A stretch of 64,000 bases of DNA from Bacteroidales bacterium. Lineage in GTDB: Bacteria; Bacteroidota; Bacteroidia; Bacteroidales; GWA2-32-17. How positions within the stretch are numbered: the stretch's first letter is position 1; the number at the start of each line of letters is the position of its first letter. The stretch covers positions 25,955-89,954 of the forward strand of contig JABUFC010000005.1 in the NCBI GenBank assembly GCA_013314715.1, given 5' to 3'. Both the position numbers and the translations under genes were made by a program. The notes beneath the pieces were generated by a model. It saw nothing but the letters and a program-made list of their open reading frames with translations. It was not told the DNA's origin and searched no databases. Positions 24,601 to 33,070 of the stretch are shown piece after piece.

Positions 24601-24891
24601 GGTTATTGTCCAGAAAAGGAAGAGAATAGTGAGTGCAGACATGATAGCTGATAATGAGTTTACCATAACAGCAACTTTTGTAACATCGCTTGTAAACATA
24701 GAAGCAAAACGAGCCATAATCATAAAGAAAGGTGCTCCCGGAGGGTGCCCCACTTCGTATTTGTAAGAAGTAGCTATAAATTCACCACAATCCCAGAAAC
24801 TCCCGGTGGGTTCGATGGTAGATAAATACGTAAATGCAGCTATGGCAAAAGCAAGCCACGCACCAATGTTGTTTAATCGTTTATAATTCAT
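21661..24891 (-). CDS. DUF2723 / GT117-type membrane glycosyltransferase-like protein
   Basis: This 1076-residue protein has a multispan N-terminal half (about 1-660, a dozen or more hydrophobic segments) and a soluble C-terminal half with helical repeats near the end. The opening matches DUF2723: a first span, then EPTGSFWDCGEFIA and the GHPPGAPFF motif, whose acidic residue and pocket recall protein O-mannosyltransferases. This family, common in Bacteroidota, is classed with GT117 and is thought to use lipid-linked sugars at the periplasmic face. The exact reaction is not established. It is coupled to a NodB deacetylase. Confidence 0.8.
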   Translation of the reverse strand: MNYKRLNNIGAWLAFAIAAFTYLSTIEPTGSFWDCGEFIATSYKYEVGHPPGAPFFMIMARFASMFTSDVTKVAVMVNSLSAIMSALTILFLFWTITYFAKRMLLKEGEEMTTGKMIAILGSGLVGSLAYTFSDTFWFSAVEGEVYASSSMFTALVFWLITKWDENHDKSDSIKYIILIALFMGISIGVHLLNLLAIPAIVFVIYFRKAEKITKKGVLSASIVSVILLAAIMYGIIQGLFKVAGFFELMFVNTFGMPFHTGLIFHILLLIALIAYSLHVTKKDGNYKLQISAVTLTSFFAGIPLMISSPIFIVLYIPLVWFLLNIFKAIKPYLNAIVWGIAMILIGYSSFALILIRSNQNPPLNENKPDNVFALISYLNREQYGDRPLFYGHSFASPLDRTNPYIEEGPIYIQKDGKYVEIGKKQKQNFASEFNMLFPRMYSSEDSHIRAYKSWTDFKGTPVNWVGYDGNVEKIYKPTFFENMKFFFSYQIGWMYFRYFMWNFAGRQNDIQGHGNVMYGNWISGIPFIDNTRLGDQNLLPDYLKNNKARNVYFMLPLLLGLIGMYFHYLRESKGFVLVLLLFFFTGIAIVIYLNQTPYQPRERDYAYAGSFYAFAIWIGLGIAALWQILSKKINHVVTASALTLIGLLTVPYVMAKENWDDHDRSNRYTPRDFAKNYLESCEKNAILFTNGDNDTFPLWYAQEVEGIRTDIRVVNLSLLNTDWYIEQIKYRAYDSDPVPISFTYDQIAGERRVYCPIIEQIKKPYNIADIIEFVKSDAPEAKVPVSNTESINYIPTRNFLFPVDSAAVIQSKLIKPEQASKMEKEMVWTVKKNYVFKSELAILDIMNQTKWKRPIYFAITVGDAYLNMEDYFRLDGLTYRLTPIKSDNFDGQTGWIDTDILYDRLMNKFVWGNIDKENVYLDENNLRMTMNFRNVFARLANALLREGKRDSAVKVLDHCMQVMPEKTVPYNVFVLGIIEAYFKAGESKKALDIFQGMRKMTEQELNYFLSLDTKKAQTLSFEARRSMTVYNELARIARTYSQDKLAKELDDQMKIFYEKFVTQFPQEATNASGMEE

Positions 24892-24965
24892 TGTGAAAAA
24901 TTTTAAAGCACGAAAATACTATAAATTTTTCTAAACTTAATGAAGTTGTACTAATTTAACTAAAT

Positions 24966-25616
24966 TTAAAAAATATAATAAACGCATAAAATGCTAAAAA
25001 AACTTTCGCAAATTCCTATAATAAAGCCCCATATAACATCGCGATAATCATGTGCTTTAAGAATGAGTCGGGCGGTCATGATAAGCCCAGAGACCATAAA
25101 TAAAAATATAACTATCTCAAAATTAGAAATTAAAATATATTTATATCGATAAAATAAAAGTACACCTATAAGTGAACCAAGGCCAAAAGTATGCATACTA
25201 ACTTTAGGGTATAAAAATATTGTTACAGAGAACAAAGTGCTTACTATGGGAACAGTCAGAAAAGCTAAATAAATGTTAGGATGAATATAGATATTGCGAA
25301 TAGAATAAGTAGCGAAAACATAAAAAATATTCATGGTGAGCGAAACGAGTATTCTTTCTTCTTTGCTTTGTAGATAAAAACTTTGTATAAACTTAAAATA
25401 ATAAAATAGAATTAACACAACTAATGGAATAATAACCGTTAATAAAAAAAATAGTGTTGTTAATGCTAAAACATAATTAGGATTAAAAATAAAATAACTA
25501 GAAAAAAGGCTAAAAGTAAGATAAATGAGTATAGTAGGAATAAAAATAGGGTGAAAAATGATTGAAACAAAGTTAAATATAGATTTTTCTAAAGAAGTTA
25601 CCTTAAAGTCGCTCAT
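24966..25616 (-). CDS. Membrane protein, degenerate PAP2-like
   Basis: This 216-residue protein has about six hydrophobic segments. The order of motifs recalls PAP2 phosphatases (SMHTFGLGSLIG for the Ser-Gly-His motif and KAHDYRDVIWGFIIG for the His-x5-Asp-Val motif). The first motif lacks the usual Pro-Ser-Gly, so catalysis is doubtful. It overlaps the rpoN stop by 4 bases, so it is probably co-translated with sigma-54. This is an inference from motif spacing; the function is unknown. Confidence 0.55.
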   Translation of the reverse strand: MSDFKVTSLEKSIFNFVSIIFHPIFIPTILIYLTFSLFSSYFIFNPNYVLALTTLFFLLTVIIPLVVLILFYYFKFIQSFYLQSKEERILVSLTMNIFYVFATYSIRNIYIHPNIYLAFLTVPIVSTLFSVTIFLYPKVSMHTFGLGSLIGVLLFYRYKYILISNFEIVIFLFMVSGLIMTARLILKAHDYRDVIWGFIIGICESFFSILCVYYIF

Positions 25617-27154
25617 TTCAATTCCTTTCTTAAGCGTGCAACCGGTATGTTCAGCTGCTCACGATATTTAGCAATGGTTCTTCGGGCAACATTCAGTCCT
25701 TCTTTTTTTAATAAATCGGCTAATTCTTCGTCAGTAAGCGGATTTGATTTATCTTCGTTAGAAATAAGTTGTTGAATGCGTTCTTTAATTTTGTAAGTAG
25801 ATATTTCTTCGTCGCTATCGGTAGTCATCGATTCGCTGAAAAACGACTTGAGCGGAAAAACACCAAATGGAGTTGCAACATACTTGTTACTTGCTACTCT
25901 TGATATCGTACTGATATCAAATCCTGTTACATCGGCAACATCTTTCAGAATCATAGGTTTTAAAAGCGACTTATCGCCTTCGAGAAAGAAATCTTTTTGT
26001 AAATGTACAATAGCTTGCATAGTGGTTAAAAGCGTATCTTGACGCTGTTTGATGGCATCAATAAACCATCGGGCCGAATCTACTTTCTGACGTGCAAACT
26101 GTATAGCATCGCGATGTGATTCTTTTGCTTTTTTCTTTGCCTTTGCTTGAGCTTCTAAGGTATAGAGCATTTCTTGAAACGATTTGCTAATTCTTAATTC
26201 GGGTGAATATCGAGAGTTGATCGAAACTTTTATTTCGCCATCATCAATTTCAACAATAAAGTCGGGTATTACCTGATTGATAGCCGTATCGAACCTATCT
26301 GCATAAGTATTACCAGGGTTGATATTAAGATTTTGAATTTCAGCAATGGCTTCTTTTAGCTCGTCGGTACTCATATTGAGTTTGCGTTGTATCTTATCGT
26401 AATGCTTTTTTGTTAATTCTTCAAATGTTTTTTCAATAATTTTAATGGCATTTTTAACTGCATCGGTTTGTTTTTTCCGTTTTAATTGAATTAAAAAACA
26501 TTCGGATATATTTCTAGCTCCAATTCCTGGCGGATCGAGTGTCTGTATTTGTTTGAGAACCTCTTCAATTTCGTGAGTACTTGCTTGAATGTTTAAATTA
26601 AAAGCTAAGTCGTCTGATAGTTGTTCGATATCTCGTTGTAAATATCCCTTTTCGTCAATGTTTCCAACAATGTATTCGGCAATGGCTCGTTGTTTAGGTG
26701 TGAGATTGAGATAACCTATTTGAATGTTTAGGTTTTCAATAAAAGATTCTTGACTTGAAAAAACAAACTCTCTCTCATCATTGTCTTTAGATTGATTATT
26801 AGCTTGTAATAAATAATAGGGTATTTCGTCTTGATCTTCTTCGCTTAAAAAATCTTCGTATGAAAAATCATCTTCTTGACTTTGTTGGGAGGTGTTATCA
26901 TCTTCATTTATTTGATCGTCGGAGTTTTCGTTTTCTTCATTATCGTTGTTTTCGTCTATTTGGTTGTCGTCGTCTAACATTTGAATAGGCTCATCGGTTT
27001 CTTCTTGACCTTCTTCGAGTGCGGGGTTTTCTTCTAGTTCTTTTTTTATACGTTGCTCTAATTCCATCATTGGGATTTCGAGCATTTTGATGAGTTGGAT
27101 TTGTTGAGGCGAAAGTCGTTGAAGTAATTTTTGCTGTAATTTTTGTTCTAACAT
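25613..27154 (-). CDS. rpoN: RNA polymerase sigma-54 factor
   Basis: RpoN (513 residues) directs transcription from -24/-12 promoters together with AAA+ activators. Region I is Gln/Leu-rich (QKLLQRLSPQQIQLIKMLE). It is followed by a long acidic region II (about 48-115) with Asp, Glu, Asn and Gln. The core-binding part follows, and the RpoN box ARRTIAKYREQLNIP lies close to the C-terminus. The stop is TGA. It forms a two-gene unit with the PAP2-like protein. No sigma-54 activator is encoded in the window. Confidence 0.95.
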   Translation of the reverse strand: MLEQKLQQKLLQRLSPQQIQLIKMLEIPMMELEQRIKKELEENPALEEGQEETDEPIQMLDDDNQIDENNDNEENENSDDQINEDDNTSQQSQEDDFSYEDFLSEEDQDEIPYYLLQANNQSKDNDEREFVFSSQESFIENLNIQIGYLNLTPKQRAIAEYIVGNIDEKGYLQRDIEQLSDDLAFNLNIQASTHEIEEVLKQIQTLDPPGIGARNISECFLIQLKRKKQTDAVKNAIKIIEKTFEELTKKHYDKIQRKLNMSTDELKEAIAEIQNLNINPGNTYADRFDTAINQVIPDFIVEIDDGEIKVSINSRYSPELRISKSFQEMLYTLEAQAKAKKKAKESHRDAIQFARQKVDSARWFIDAIKQRQDTLLTTMQAIVHLQKDFFLEGDKSLLKPMILKDVADVTGFDISTISRVASNKYVATPFGVFPLKSFFSESMTTDSDEEISTYKIKERIQQLISNEDKSNPLTDEELADLLKKEGLNVARRTIAKYREQLNIPVARLRKELK

Positions 27155-27208
27155 ATTCTAAATATTTTTCCTTAGAAACGTTTTTTTTTCATAAAAGTTT
27201 CAAAAGGA

Positions 27209-28600
27209 TTAAAATTCAGCATTTTTGGGGGTTCTTGGGAATGGTATTACATCGCGAATATTAGCCATTCCTGTAATGAAGAGTATTAGACGTTCAAAAC
27301 CTAATCCAAAGCCGCTGTGAGGTGCTGTTCCAAATTTGCGGGTTTCTAAATACCACCATACATCTTTTTCGGGTAGGTTGAGTTCTTTTACTCTATTTAA
27401 AAGCTTTTCGTAATTTTCTTCACGTTGTGAACCACCAATAATTTCGCCAATTTTAGGGAACAAAACATCCATTGCACGAACGGTTTTTCCGTCGTCGTTT
27501 TGCTTCATGTAAAATGCCTTGATCTCTTTTGGATAATTGGTGAGAATAACAGGGCGTTTAAAGTGTTTTTCAACTAAATATCGTTCGTGTTCGGATTGTA
27601 AGTCGCAACCCCAATAAACAGGGAATTCGAATTTTTCGCCAGAATTTTCGAGAATTTCAATAGCTTTTGTGTAGGTTAGACGTTCAAATGGGTTTTCTAT
27701 AACAAATTCTAAGCGTTGCAATAGTTCTTTATCGTACATTTCGTTTAGGAATACGAGGTCGTCTTTACAATGTTCAAGTGCATATTTTACAAGATATTTA
27801 ATAAAATCTTCGGCTAAATCCATGTTATCGTTGATGTCGTAAAATGCCATTTCTGGTTCAATCATCCAAAATTCTGCCAAATGTCGTGGAGTATTAGAAT
27901 TTTCGGCTCTGAATGTAGGCCCAAATGTGTATATTTCTGATAATGCAAGTGCACCAAGTTCGCCCTCGAGTTGACCCGAAACGGTAAGGCTGGTTTCTTT
28001 ACCGAAAAAATCTTGACTGAAATCAATTTTACCATCTTCGGTTTTTGGCAAATTATATAGGTCGAGTGTCGTTACTCGAAACATTTGTCCGGCTCCCTCG
28101 CAATCGCTGGCTGTAATAATAGGAGTATGTAAATATACAAAGCCTTTTGAGTTGAAGTAGTTATGAATAGCAAATGCCATATGGTGTCGTATACGAAGTA
28201 TAGCACCAAAAGTATTGGTACGTGGGCGCAAATGTGCAATGGTTCTTAAAAATTCAAGACTATGTCCTTTTTTTTGTAATGGATATGTTTCTGGATCGCA
28301 AGTGCCATAGATTGTAATTTCTTTGGCTAATATCTCTACTTTTTGACCAGAGCCTTGCGAGGGGACTAAGGTACCAAGCACTCTAATACACGAGCCAGTT
28401 GTTATGGGTTTTAAAAAATCTTCACTAAAAAGTTTAGTATCAACAACAATTTGAATGTTATGTATAATAGAACCATCGTTAAGTGCAATAAAGTGAACGT
28501 TTTTATTTCCGCGATGGGTACGTACCCAACCTTCTAAAACATAATCGGTATTTATATCTTTTTGATTTAGTAGGTCAATAATTTTAGTTCTTTTTATCAT
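27209..28600 (-). CDS. asnS: Asparaginyl-tRNA synthetase
   Basis: This class IIb synthetase (463 residues) charges tRNA-Asn. An N-terminal OB-fold anticodon-binding domain (about 15-110, [20 protein letters not shown]) precedes a catalytic core with [21 protein letters not shown] (motif 2 region) and the C-terminal [10 protein letters not shown] (motif 3). AsnRS rather than AspRS is indicated by the overall length and the absence of the AspRS GAD insertion. It lies 15 bases after the RNase G gene. Confidence 0.95.
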   Translation of the reverse strand: MIKRTKIIDLLNQKDINTDYVLEGWVRTHRGNKNVHFIALNDGSIIHNIQIVVDTKLFSEDFLKPITTGSCIRVLGTLVPSQGSGQKVEILAKEITIYGTCDPETYPLQKKGHSLEFLRTIAHLRPRTNTFGAILRIRHHMAFAIHNYFNSKGFVYLHTPIITASDCEGAGQMFRVTTLDLYNLPKTEDGKIDFSQDFFGKETSLTVSGQLEGELGALALSEIYTFGPTFRAENSNTPRHLAEFWMIEPEMAFYDINDNMDLAEDFIKYLVKYALEHCKDDLVFLNEMYDKELLQRLEFVIENPFERLTYTKAIEILENSGEKFEFPVYWGCDLQSEHERYLVEKHFKRPVILTNYPKEIKAFYMKQNDDGKTVRAMDVLFPKIGEIIGGSQREENYEKLLNRVKELNLPEKDVWWYLETRKFGTAPHSGFGLGFERLILFITGMANIRDVIPFPRTPKNAEF

Positions 28601-28615
28601 AAGTTCTTTTTTTAT

Positions 28616-30166
28616 TTATAATTCTATTTCAAATCCCTGACGGTTAAATATATGATATTCCAAAAAAGATAATTGGTTTTCGGCAGTAATTTTAATATAA
28701 CGTTTATATTTAAGCATCCATTTTAATCGAAGCGATAGCCATCCTGATTTTAGGTAAGCAGCAACATAGGGGTTAGCTTTGATGTGAAAATAGCGATATG
28801 GAGTTTTTTCAAATAGATATTCAAGATAACTTTCAATTTGATTGCTGATAAGTATAGAGCTTCCCATTTGACCAGTTCCAGAGCAAGTTGGACAGGTTTC
28901 AACAGTTATAATATTAAGTTCGGGGCGTACACGTTGACGTGTTATTTGCATTAAGCCGAATTTGCTCAGGGGTAATATGTTATGTTTTGCTCTGTCTTTT
29001 TCCATAAGTTTTTTCATGCGTTCATAGAGCATTTTTTTGTTTTCGGCTTTGTACATGTCAATAAAATCAATGACAATAATGCCTCCCATATCGCGTAAAC
29101 GCAATTGTCGTGCAATTTCTTCGGCTGCAATCAGGTTTACTTCTAATGCATTTTGTTCTTGATTATTATCGTTTATTTGTCGGTGTCCGCTATTAACATC
29201 GATAACATGGAGTGCTTCGGTATGTTCTATAATAAGGTAAATGCCCGATTTTAGGGTTACTGTTTTTCCAAATAAGGATTTAATTTGTTTGTTTATGCCA
29301 AATTGCTCAAATAATGAAGTATTGCTTTGATGATATTTAATAATTTTTTCTTTTTCGGGTTCTATTGTTTGAATAAATGAGCGCATGGTGTTGGCAATCT
29401 GTTTGTCGTTTACATAAATATTGGCAAACGATTCGTTGAGTAAATCGCGAAGAATGGCGTTTGTTCGTTCGAGCTCACCAAGTATGAGCATGGGAGGCTT
29501 TAGTTGATATATCTTTTTAAAGGCGTTTTCCCATTTATCGATAAGTTCCCTCAGTTCTAGGTTCAGTTCTTGAGCGTGTTTACCTTCTGATACAGTACGA
29601 ATAATAACTCCATAATTGGAAGGTAGAATGCTTTCTACGATATGTTTGAGTCGCTGGCGTTCTTCCGATGATTTTATTTTTTGAGAAACAGAAACCTTAT
29701 TAGAAAAGGGTACTAATACTAGATTTCTACCTGCAATAGAAATTTCAGAAGTTAAGCGAGGACCTTTTGTTGATATAGGCTCTTTTGCAATTTGAACTAC
29801 AATAACTTGTCCTGATTTTAATATTTGGTTTATTTTTCCATTCTTACTTATTTCAGGACTAGGGTCAAAGACATTTAATGAGGTGTTAGGATTAGGGTTT
29901 TGAATACATTGTAACATGTATTTTTGAAGCGAAAGAAAATTGGGACCTAAATCGAGGTAATGTAAAAATGCATCTTTTGAGTAGCCAACATCGACAAAAG
30001 CTGCGTTTAATCCGGGCATTATTTTTTTTACTCTTCCTAAATAAATATCGCCTACGCTGAATTGAAGATTGTTTTTCTCTTTGTTTAATTCAACTAAGGT
30101 TTTATCTTCAAGAAGAGCAATTTTTATTTCATTCGAATCTACTTCTACAAATAACTCTCTTGTCAC
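28616..30166 (-). CDS. rng: Ribonuclease G/E family endoribonuclease
   Basis: This 516-residue protein is of RNase G type, without the long C-terminal scaffold of RNase E. An S1 domain (about 38-130) is interrupted as usual by an insertion. Catalytic acidic residues lie in HVIDVNSGHR and GGIIVIDFIDM, and CPTCSGTGQ provides the Zn-link Cys pair. The start codon is GTG, beginning MTRELFVEVDSNEIKIA. It acts in rRNA maturation and mRNA decay. A terminator lies just upstream, so it must have its own promoter or receive read-through. Confidence 0.92.
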   Translation of the reverse strand: MTRELFVEVDSNEIKIALLEDKTLVELNKEKNNLQFSVGDIYLGRVKKIMPGLNAAFVDVGYSKDAFLHYLDLGPNFLSLQKYMLQCIQNPNPNTSLNVFDPSPEISKNGKINQILKSGQVIVVQIAKEPISTKGPRLTSEISIAGRNLVLVPFSNKVSVSQKIKSSEERQRLKHIVESILPSNYGVIIRTVSEGKHAQELNLELRELIDKWENAFKKIYQLKPPMLILGELERTNAILRDLLNESFANIYVNDKQIANTMRSFIQTIEPEKEKIIKYHQSNTSLFEQFGINKQIKSLFGKTVTLKSGIYLIIEHTEALHVIDVNSGHRQINDNNQEQNALEVNLIAAEEIARQLRLRDMGGIIVIDFIDMYKAENKKMLYERMKKLMEKDRAKHNILPLSKFGLMQITRQRVRPELNIITVETCPTCSGTGQMGSSILISNQIESYLEYLFEKTPYRYFHIKANPYVAAYLKSGWLSLRLKWMLKYKRYIKITAENQLSFLEYHIFNRQGFEIEL

Positions 30167-30187
30167 AATATCTGTGTATTAATAAAC

Positions 30188-30218
30188 AGAAAAAAACCTA
30201 TAGCAAGCTATAGGTTTT
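30188..30218 (-). terminator. Terminator after the HU / COX24-like unit
   Basis: On the minus strand AAAACCTATAG pairs perfectly with CTATAGGTTTT around CTTG, followed by a T-run. It ends the HU-COX24-like transcript just upstream of rng. Confidence 0.8.
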
Positions 30219-30235
30219 ACTGATAAATAAAAAAC

Positions 30236-30331
30236 CTAACGGATTTTCTTTTTATGACGATTTTTTCTTAAACGTTTTTTGCGTTTATGAACCGCCATTT
30301 TGTGTCTTTTTCTTTTTTTACCACAAGGCAT
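30236..30331 (-). CDS. 31-residue basic protein, COX24/AURKAIP1-like (mS38-type)
   Basis: This very short basic frame reads MPCGKKRKRHKMAVHKRKKR and ends in HKKKIR. The KRKRHKM...HKRKKRLRKNRHKK pattern matches the AURKAIP1/COX24 domain that Bacteroidota carry as a stand-alone peptide. The eukaryotic relative is mitochondrial small-subunit protein mS38, so a ribosome-associated role is likely but inferred. It lies 18 bases downstream of HU and before a terminator. It is easily missed because of its length. Confidence 0.8.
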   Translation of the reverse strand: MPCGKKRKRHKMAVHKRKKRLRKNRHKKKIR

Positions 30332-30349
30332 AATTCAAATTTTTTAAGG

Positions 30350-30637
30350 TTATTTTTTTACTTTTTCTTTAACTTCAGCTACAAAAGTTTTTGCAGGTTT
30401 AAAAGCTGGGATAAAATGTTCGGGGATAATTAAGGTTGTGTTTTTGGAAATATTACGTGCAGTTTTTTTAGCGCGTTTCTTTAAAATAAAACTTCCAAAA
30501 CCACGAAGGTAAATGTTATTTCCTTTTACCATCGATTCTTTCATGATTTCCATGAATGATTCCACAGATTTTTGTACTAAAACCTTCTCAATTCCGGTTT
30601 TTTTTGAAATTTCGTTTACAATGTCTGCCTTTGTCAT
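30350..30637 (-). CDS. HU/IHF-family DNA-binding protein
   Basis: The 95 residues carry the HU fold: helical dimer part (MTKADIVNEISKKTGIE) and the DNA-binding arm with GFGSFILKKRAKKTARN and the conserved Pro region (IPEHFIPAFKPAK). It should bend or compact DNA as a dimer. Whether it is HU or IHF-like cannot be decided. A full promoter lies upstream, and the COX24-like peptide gene follows. Confidence 0.93.
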   Translation of the reverse strand: MTKADIVNEISKKTGIEKVLVQKSVESFMEIMKESMVKGNNIYLRGFGSFILKKRAKKTARNISKNTTLIIPEHFIPAFKPAKTFVAEVKEKVKK

Positions 30638-30680
30638 ATCTTAAAAATTTAATATAATGATTGTCTTATTTTTGAGCTTG

Positions 30681-30708
30681 CAAATATAGCTTATTTTTAT
30701 TTACCAAA
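30681..30708 (-). promoter_or_regulatory. Promoter of the HU gene
   Basis: On the minus strand TTTG (30708-30705) is followed after 16 bases by the exact -7 box TATATTTG (30688-30681), about 44 bases before the HU start. Confidence 0.6.
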
Positions 30709-30740
30709 AAATAAGTTCATGAAATTTATTGAAAAAAAAA

Positions 30741-31820
30741 ATGCAACTTTGTTCCATGATTGAAATAGCAACTATTTTAAACGATTGGTATCATAAAAAT
30801 AAAAGAATATTGCCTTGGCGTAATACAAAAAATCCCTATTATATTTGGGTATCTGAAATCATTTTGCAACAAACAAGAGTGGAACAAGGATTACCTTATT
30901 ATAAAAAGTTTATTGAAAATTTCCCTAACATCAGAAGTTTAGCAGAAGCAGATGAAAAAGATGTTTTAAATGTTTGGAAAGGATTGGGTTATTATCGAAG
31001 AGCACTAAATATGCACCAAGCTGCAAAATATATTATTAGTGAGTGTGATAGTGTATTTCCAAGCACTTTTAATGATTTATTAAAGTTAAAAGGTGTGGGC
31101 GAATATACTGCTGCTGCTATTGCATCTATTGCATTTGGCGAAAAAACACCTGTTGTTGATGGTAATGTAGTGCGGGTTTTATGTAGATTGTACGAATTAA
31201 AAGGAAATAAAAATAATATTAGCTTCAGGCATCAATTAGTAGATATTGTAAAACCAGCAATGGATTATGTAAAACCAGATATTTTAAATCAAGCGATTAT
31301 GGAGTTAGGAGCCTTGATTTGTTTACCTCAAAACCCTAAATGTTTCGATTGCCCTATTGCTCAATATTGTAAAGCTTTTGTAAATCGTACCATCGATCAA
31401 TATCCTATTGTTAAACAAAAATCTAAACAACAAATTCTTTATTTTAACTACATTATTGTTATTGAAAAACAGGCTCTTTACATGAATTTTCGCAATAAAG
31501 ATGCTATTTGGAAAAATATGTATGAGTTTCCCGGTATCGTTTCTAATAGATTGTTTAGTCTTGAAGAATTGAAGCAACATAGTGATTATAAACTTTGGTT
31601 TGAAAATACTTTAGAATTTTTGAAAGAAACTAATAACTATAAACATGTTTTAAGTCACCGTATTATTTATGCAAAAGCATTTATTTTTAGAAAAGTAAAT
31701 CCAAACTATAAAATAAATTTTAAAAGAATAAGTATAAAAGAACTAAAAAAAATACCAATGCCTCGTTTAATAGAAAAAATATTAAATGATTATCAAGAAT
31801 TATTTACAGAAAGTGATTAA
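30741..31820 (+). CDS. mutY: A/G-specific adenine DNA glycosylase
   Basis: MutY removes adenine mispaired with 8-oxoguanine. The HhH-GPD core has LPWRNTKNPYYIWVSEIILQ followed by QTRVEQ. The helix-hairpin-helix LKGVGEYTAAAIASIAF precedes the catalytic Asp of PVVDGNVVRV. The 4Fe-4S loop has C-x6-C-x2-C-x5-C (CLPQNPKCFDCPIAQYC). The C-terminal NUDIX-like domain (about 225-355) recognises 8-oxoG. I start at the first ATG (359 residues). A second ATG at 30756 also fits the family, and an in-frame TTG at 30729 is less likely. Confidence 0.93.
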   Translation: MQLCSMIEIATILNDWYHKNKRILPWRNTKNPYYIWVSEIILQQTRVEQGLPYYKKFIENFPNIRSLAEADEKDVLNVWKGLGYYRRALNMHQAAKYIISECDSVFPSTFNDLLKLKGVGEYTAAAIASIAFGEKTPVVDGNVVRVLCRLYELKGNKNNISFRHQLVDIVKPAMDYVKPDILNQAIMELGALICLPQNPKCFDCPIAQYCKAFVNRTIDQYPIVKQKSKQQILYFNYIIVIEKQALYMNFRNKDAIWKNMYEFPGIVSNRLFSLEELKQHSDYKLWFENTLEFLKETNNYKHVLSHRIIYAKAFIFRKVNPNYKINFKRISIKELKKIPMPRLIEKILNDYQELFTESD

Positions 31821-31825
31821 AAAAT

Positions 31826-31856
31826 TTTGAAAGTTCAAAAAATGTTTATACATTTG
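31826..31856 (+). promoter_or_regulatory. Promoter of the DUF3276 gene
   Basis: TTTG (31826-31829), a 19-base spacer and TACATTTG (31849-31856) match the Bacteroidota consensus exactly. The start codon is 26 bases downstream. Confidence 0.65.
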
Positions 31857-31881
31857 CTTATATTTTTAATACTTTGGGAAA

Positions 31882-32214
31882 ATGATGGAAGATAACGAAA
31901 ACTATCAGGAAAACAATCAGAGGAGTAGAGACGAAGTCTATTCTAAATCTGTAAGAGCTGGCAAGAGGACGTATTTCTTCGATGTTAAGTCTACAAAAAG
32001 TGAAGATTATTATTTAACTATTACCGAAAGCAAAAAAAGATATAGACCCGATGGCTCTATTTACTATGAAAAACACAAATTGTTTCTCTACAAAGAAGAT
32101 TTTGAAAAATTTGCTGAAGGTTTAAATGATGTGGTTCAGTTTATCCGTAACAACAACATAAAGTTATCGAGCGGTTCTGAAACACACCAAGACGAAAATC
32201 AGCAAGAAATTTAG
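31882..32214 (+). CDS. DUF3276 PUR-alpha-like nucleic-acid-binding protein
   Basis: The 110 residues match the Bacteroidota DUF3276 family, which has the PUR-repeat fold of eukaryotic Pur-alpha and Borrelia PUR-type proteins that bind single-stranded DNA or RNA. The core is VYSKSVRAGKRTYFFDVK, then DYYLTITESKKR and YEKHKLFLYKEDFEKF. N- and C-terminal tails are acidic and probably disordered. It may act in RNA regulation; the targets are unknown. A Met at the second codon is an equally possible start. Confidence 0.85.
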   Translation: MMEDNENYQENNQRSRDEVYSKSVRAGKRTYFFDVKSTKSEDYYLTITESKKRYRPDGSIYYEKHKLFLYKEDFEKFAEGLNDVVQFIRNNNIKLSSGSETHQDENQQEI

Positions 32215-32215
32215 A

Positions 32216-32800
32216 TTATTGATAAATATTACAATCGAGAATATACTGAAAAACTTTTTCCGGTAGGAAAAAAGGTATATTTTTTTTATCTTTTATTGCA
32301 TTACGAATAAATGTTGAAGAAATCTCTATAAGAGGAGCATCTATGAATTTAATGTGAGCATGTTGAATCATATTTTGTTCAATAAAATCTTTTCGAGGAT
32401 ATACATATATATTATAGTCTCGCAAAATGATTTCATAGTTTTTCCATTTATGGAACGTAAGCAAGTTATCACTACCCATAATGAGCGAAAACTGATAATG
32501 GGGATATTTATCGCATAAGTGTATAAGTGTATCGATGGTGTACGACGGTTTGGGCATATTAAATTCTATATTACTTGCTTTAAATTTATCAAAATCGCCA
32601 ATAGCAAGATTTACCATTTCGAGGCGATGGTATTCGTCGGCTAAAATCTTTTTATTTTTAAGTGGATTTTGTGGCGAAACTACAAACCATACTTCATCAA
32701 ATGGAGCAAAACATAAAAAGTAATTGGCAATCATTAAATGACCATGATGAATAGGATTGAATGAACCAAAAAATAAACCGATTTCTTTTTTAGAGGGCAT
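32216..32800 (-). CDS. nadD: Nicotinate-nucleotide adenylyltransferase
   Basis: NadD (194 residues) transfers AMP to nicotinate mononucleotide in NAD synthesis. The nucleotidyltransferase signature GSFNPIHHGH (about 11-20) binds ATP, the acceptor-site LIMGSDNL follows, and the C-terminal SSTFIRNAI is the second ATP-binding motif. It is convergent with the DUF3276 gene (1-base gap). Together with PnuC and the NadR-type kinase at 45.5-46.5 kb, the window covers both de novo and salvage routes to NAD. Confidence 0.94.
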   Translation of the reverse strand: MPSKKEIGLFFGSFNPIHHGHLMIANYFLCFAPFDEVWFVVSPQNPLKNKKILADEYHRLEMVNLAIGDFDKFKASNIEFNMPKPSYTIDTLIHLCDKYPHYQFSLIMGSDNLLTFHKWKNYEIILRDYNIYVYPRKDFIEQNMIQHAHIKFIDAPLIEISSTFIRNAIKDKKNIPFFLPEKVFQYILDCNIYQ

Positions 32801-32877
32801 AGTATGTTTTTATTGCGGTTCAAATTTAATGAAAATAATCTAGCTAATAATTTTTACGAATAAATATATAAGTTAGG

Positions 32878-32999
32878 CCTTTGCAAAACTCTTTTTTGTA
32901 ATGGCGATTATTCTCATGTAATTGAGAAGAAAACATAAATAAGATTGATTTTTTAATTGCAATAACGAATAATGTAGTTTTATCTTAGTTTTGCAAAGG
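32878..32999. repeat. MITE-like element with perfect 13-bp terminal inverted repeats
   Basis: CCTTTGCAAAACT at 32878-32890 is exactly inverted at 32987-32999 (AGTTTTGCAAAGG). The interior is AT-rich and non-coding. Read on the minus strand, it aligns well with the element at 63173-63293, including a shared TATTCGTTATTGCAATTAAA-like stretch. No transposase is inside. Confidence 0.8.
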
Positions 33000-33070
33000 T
33001 TTTAATTCTTTTAATTTATCCAAATTTTAATGAATAAAAGATTTTTTTTATCGAGTTCAATCTTTTGTTC

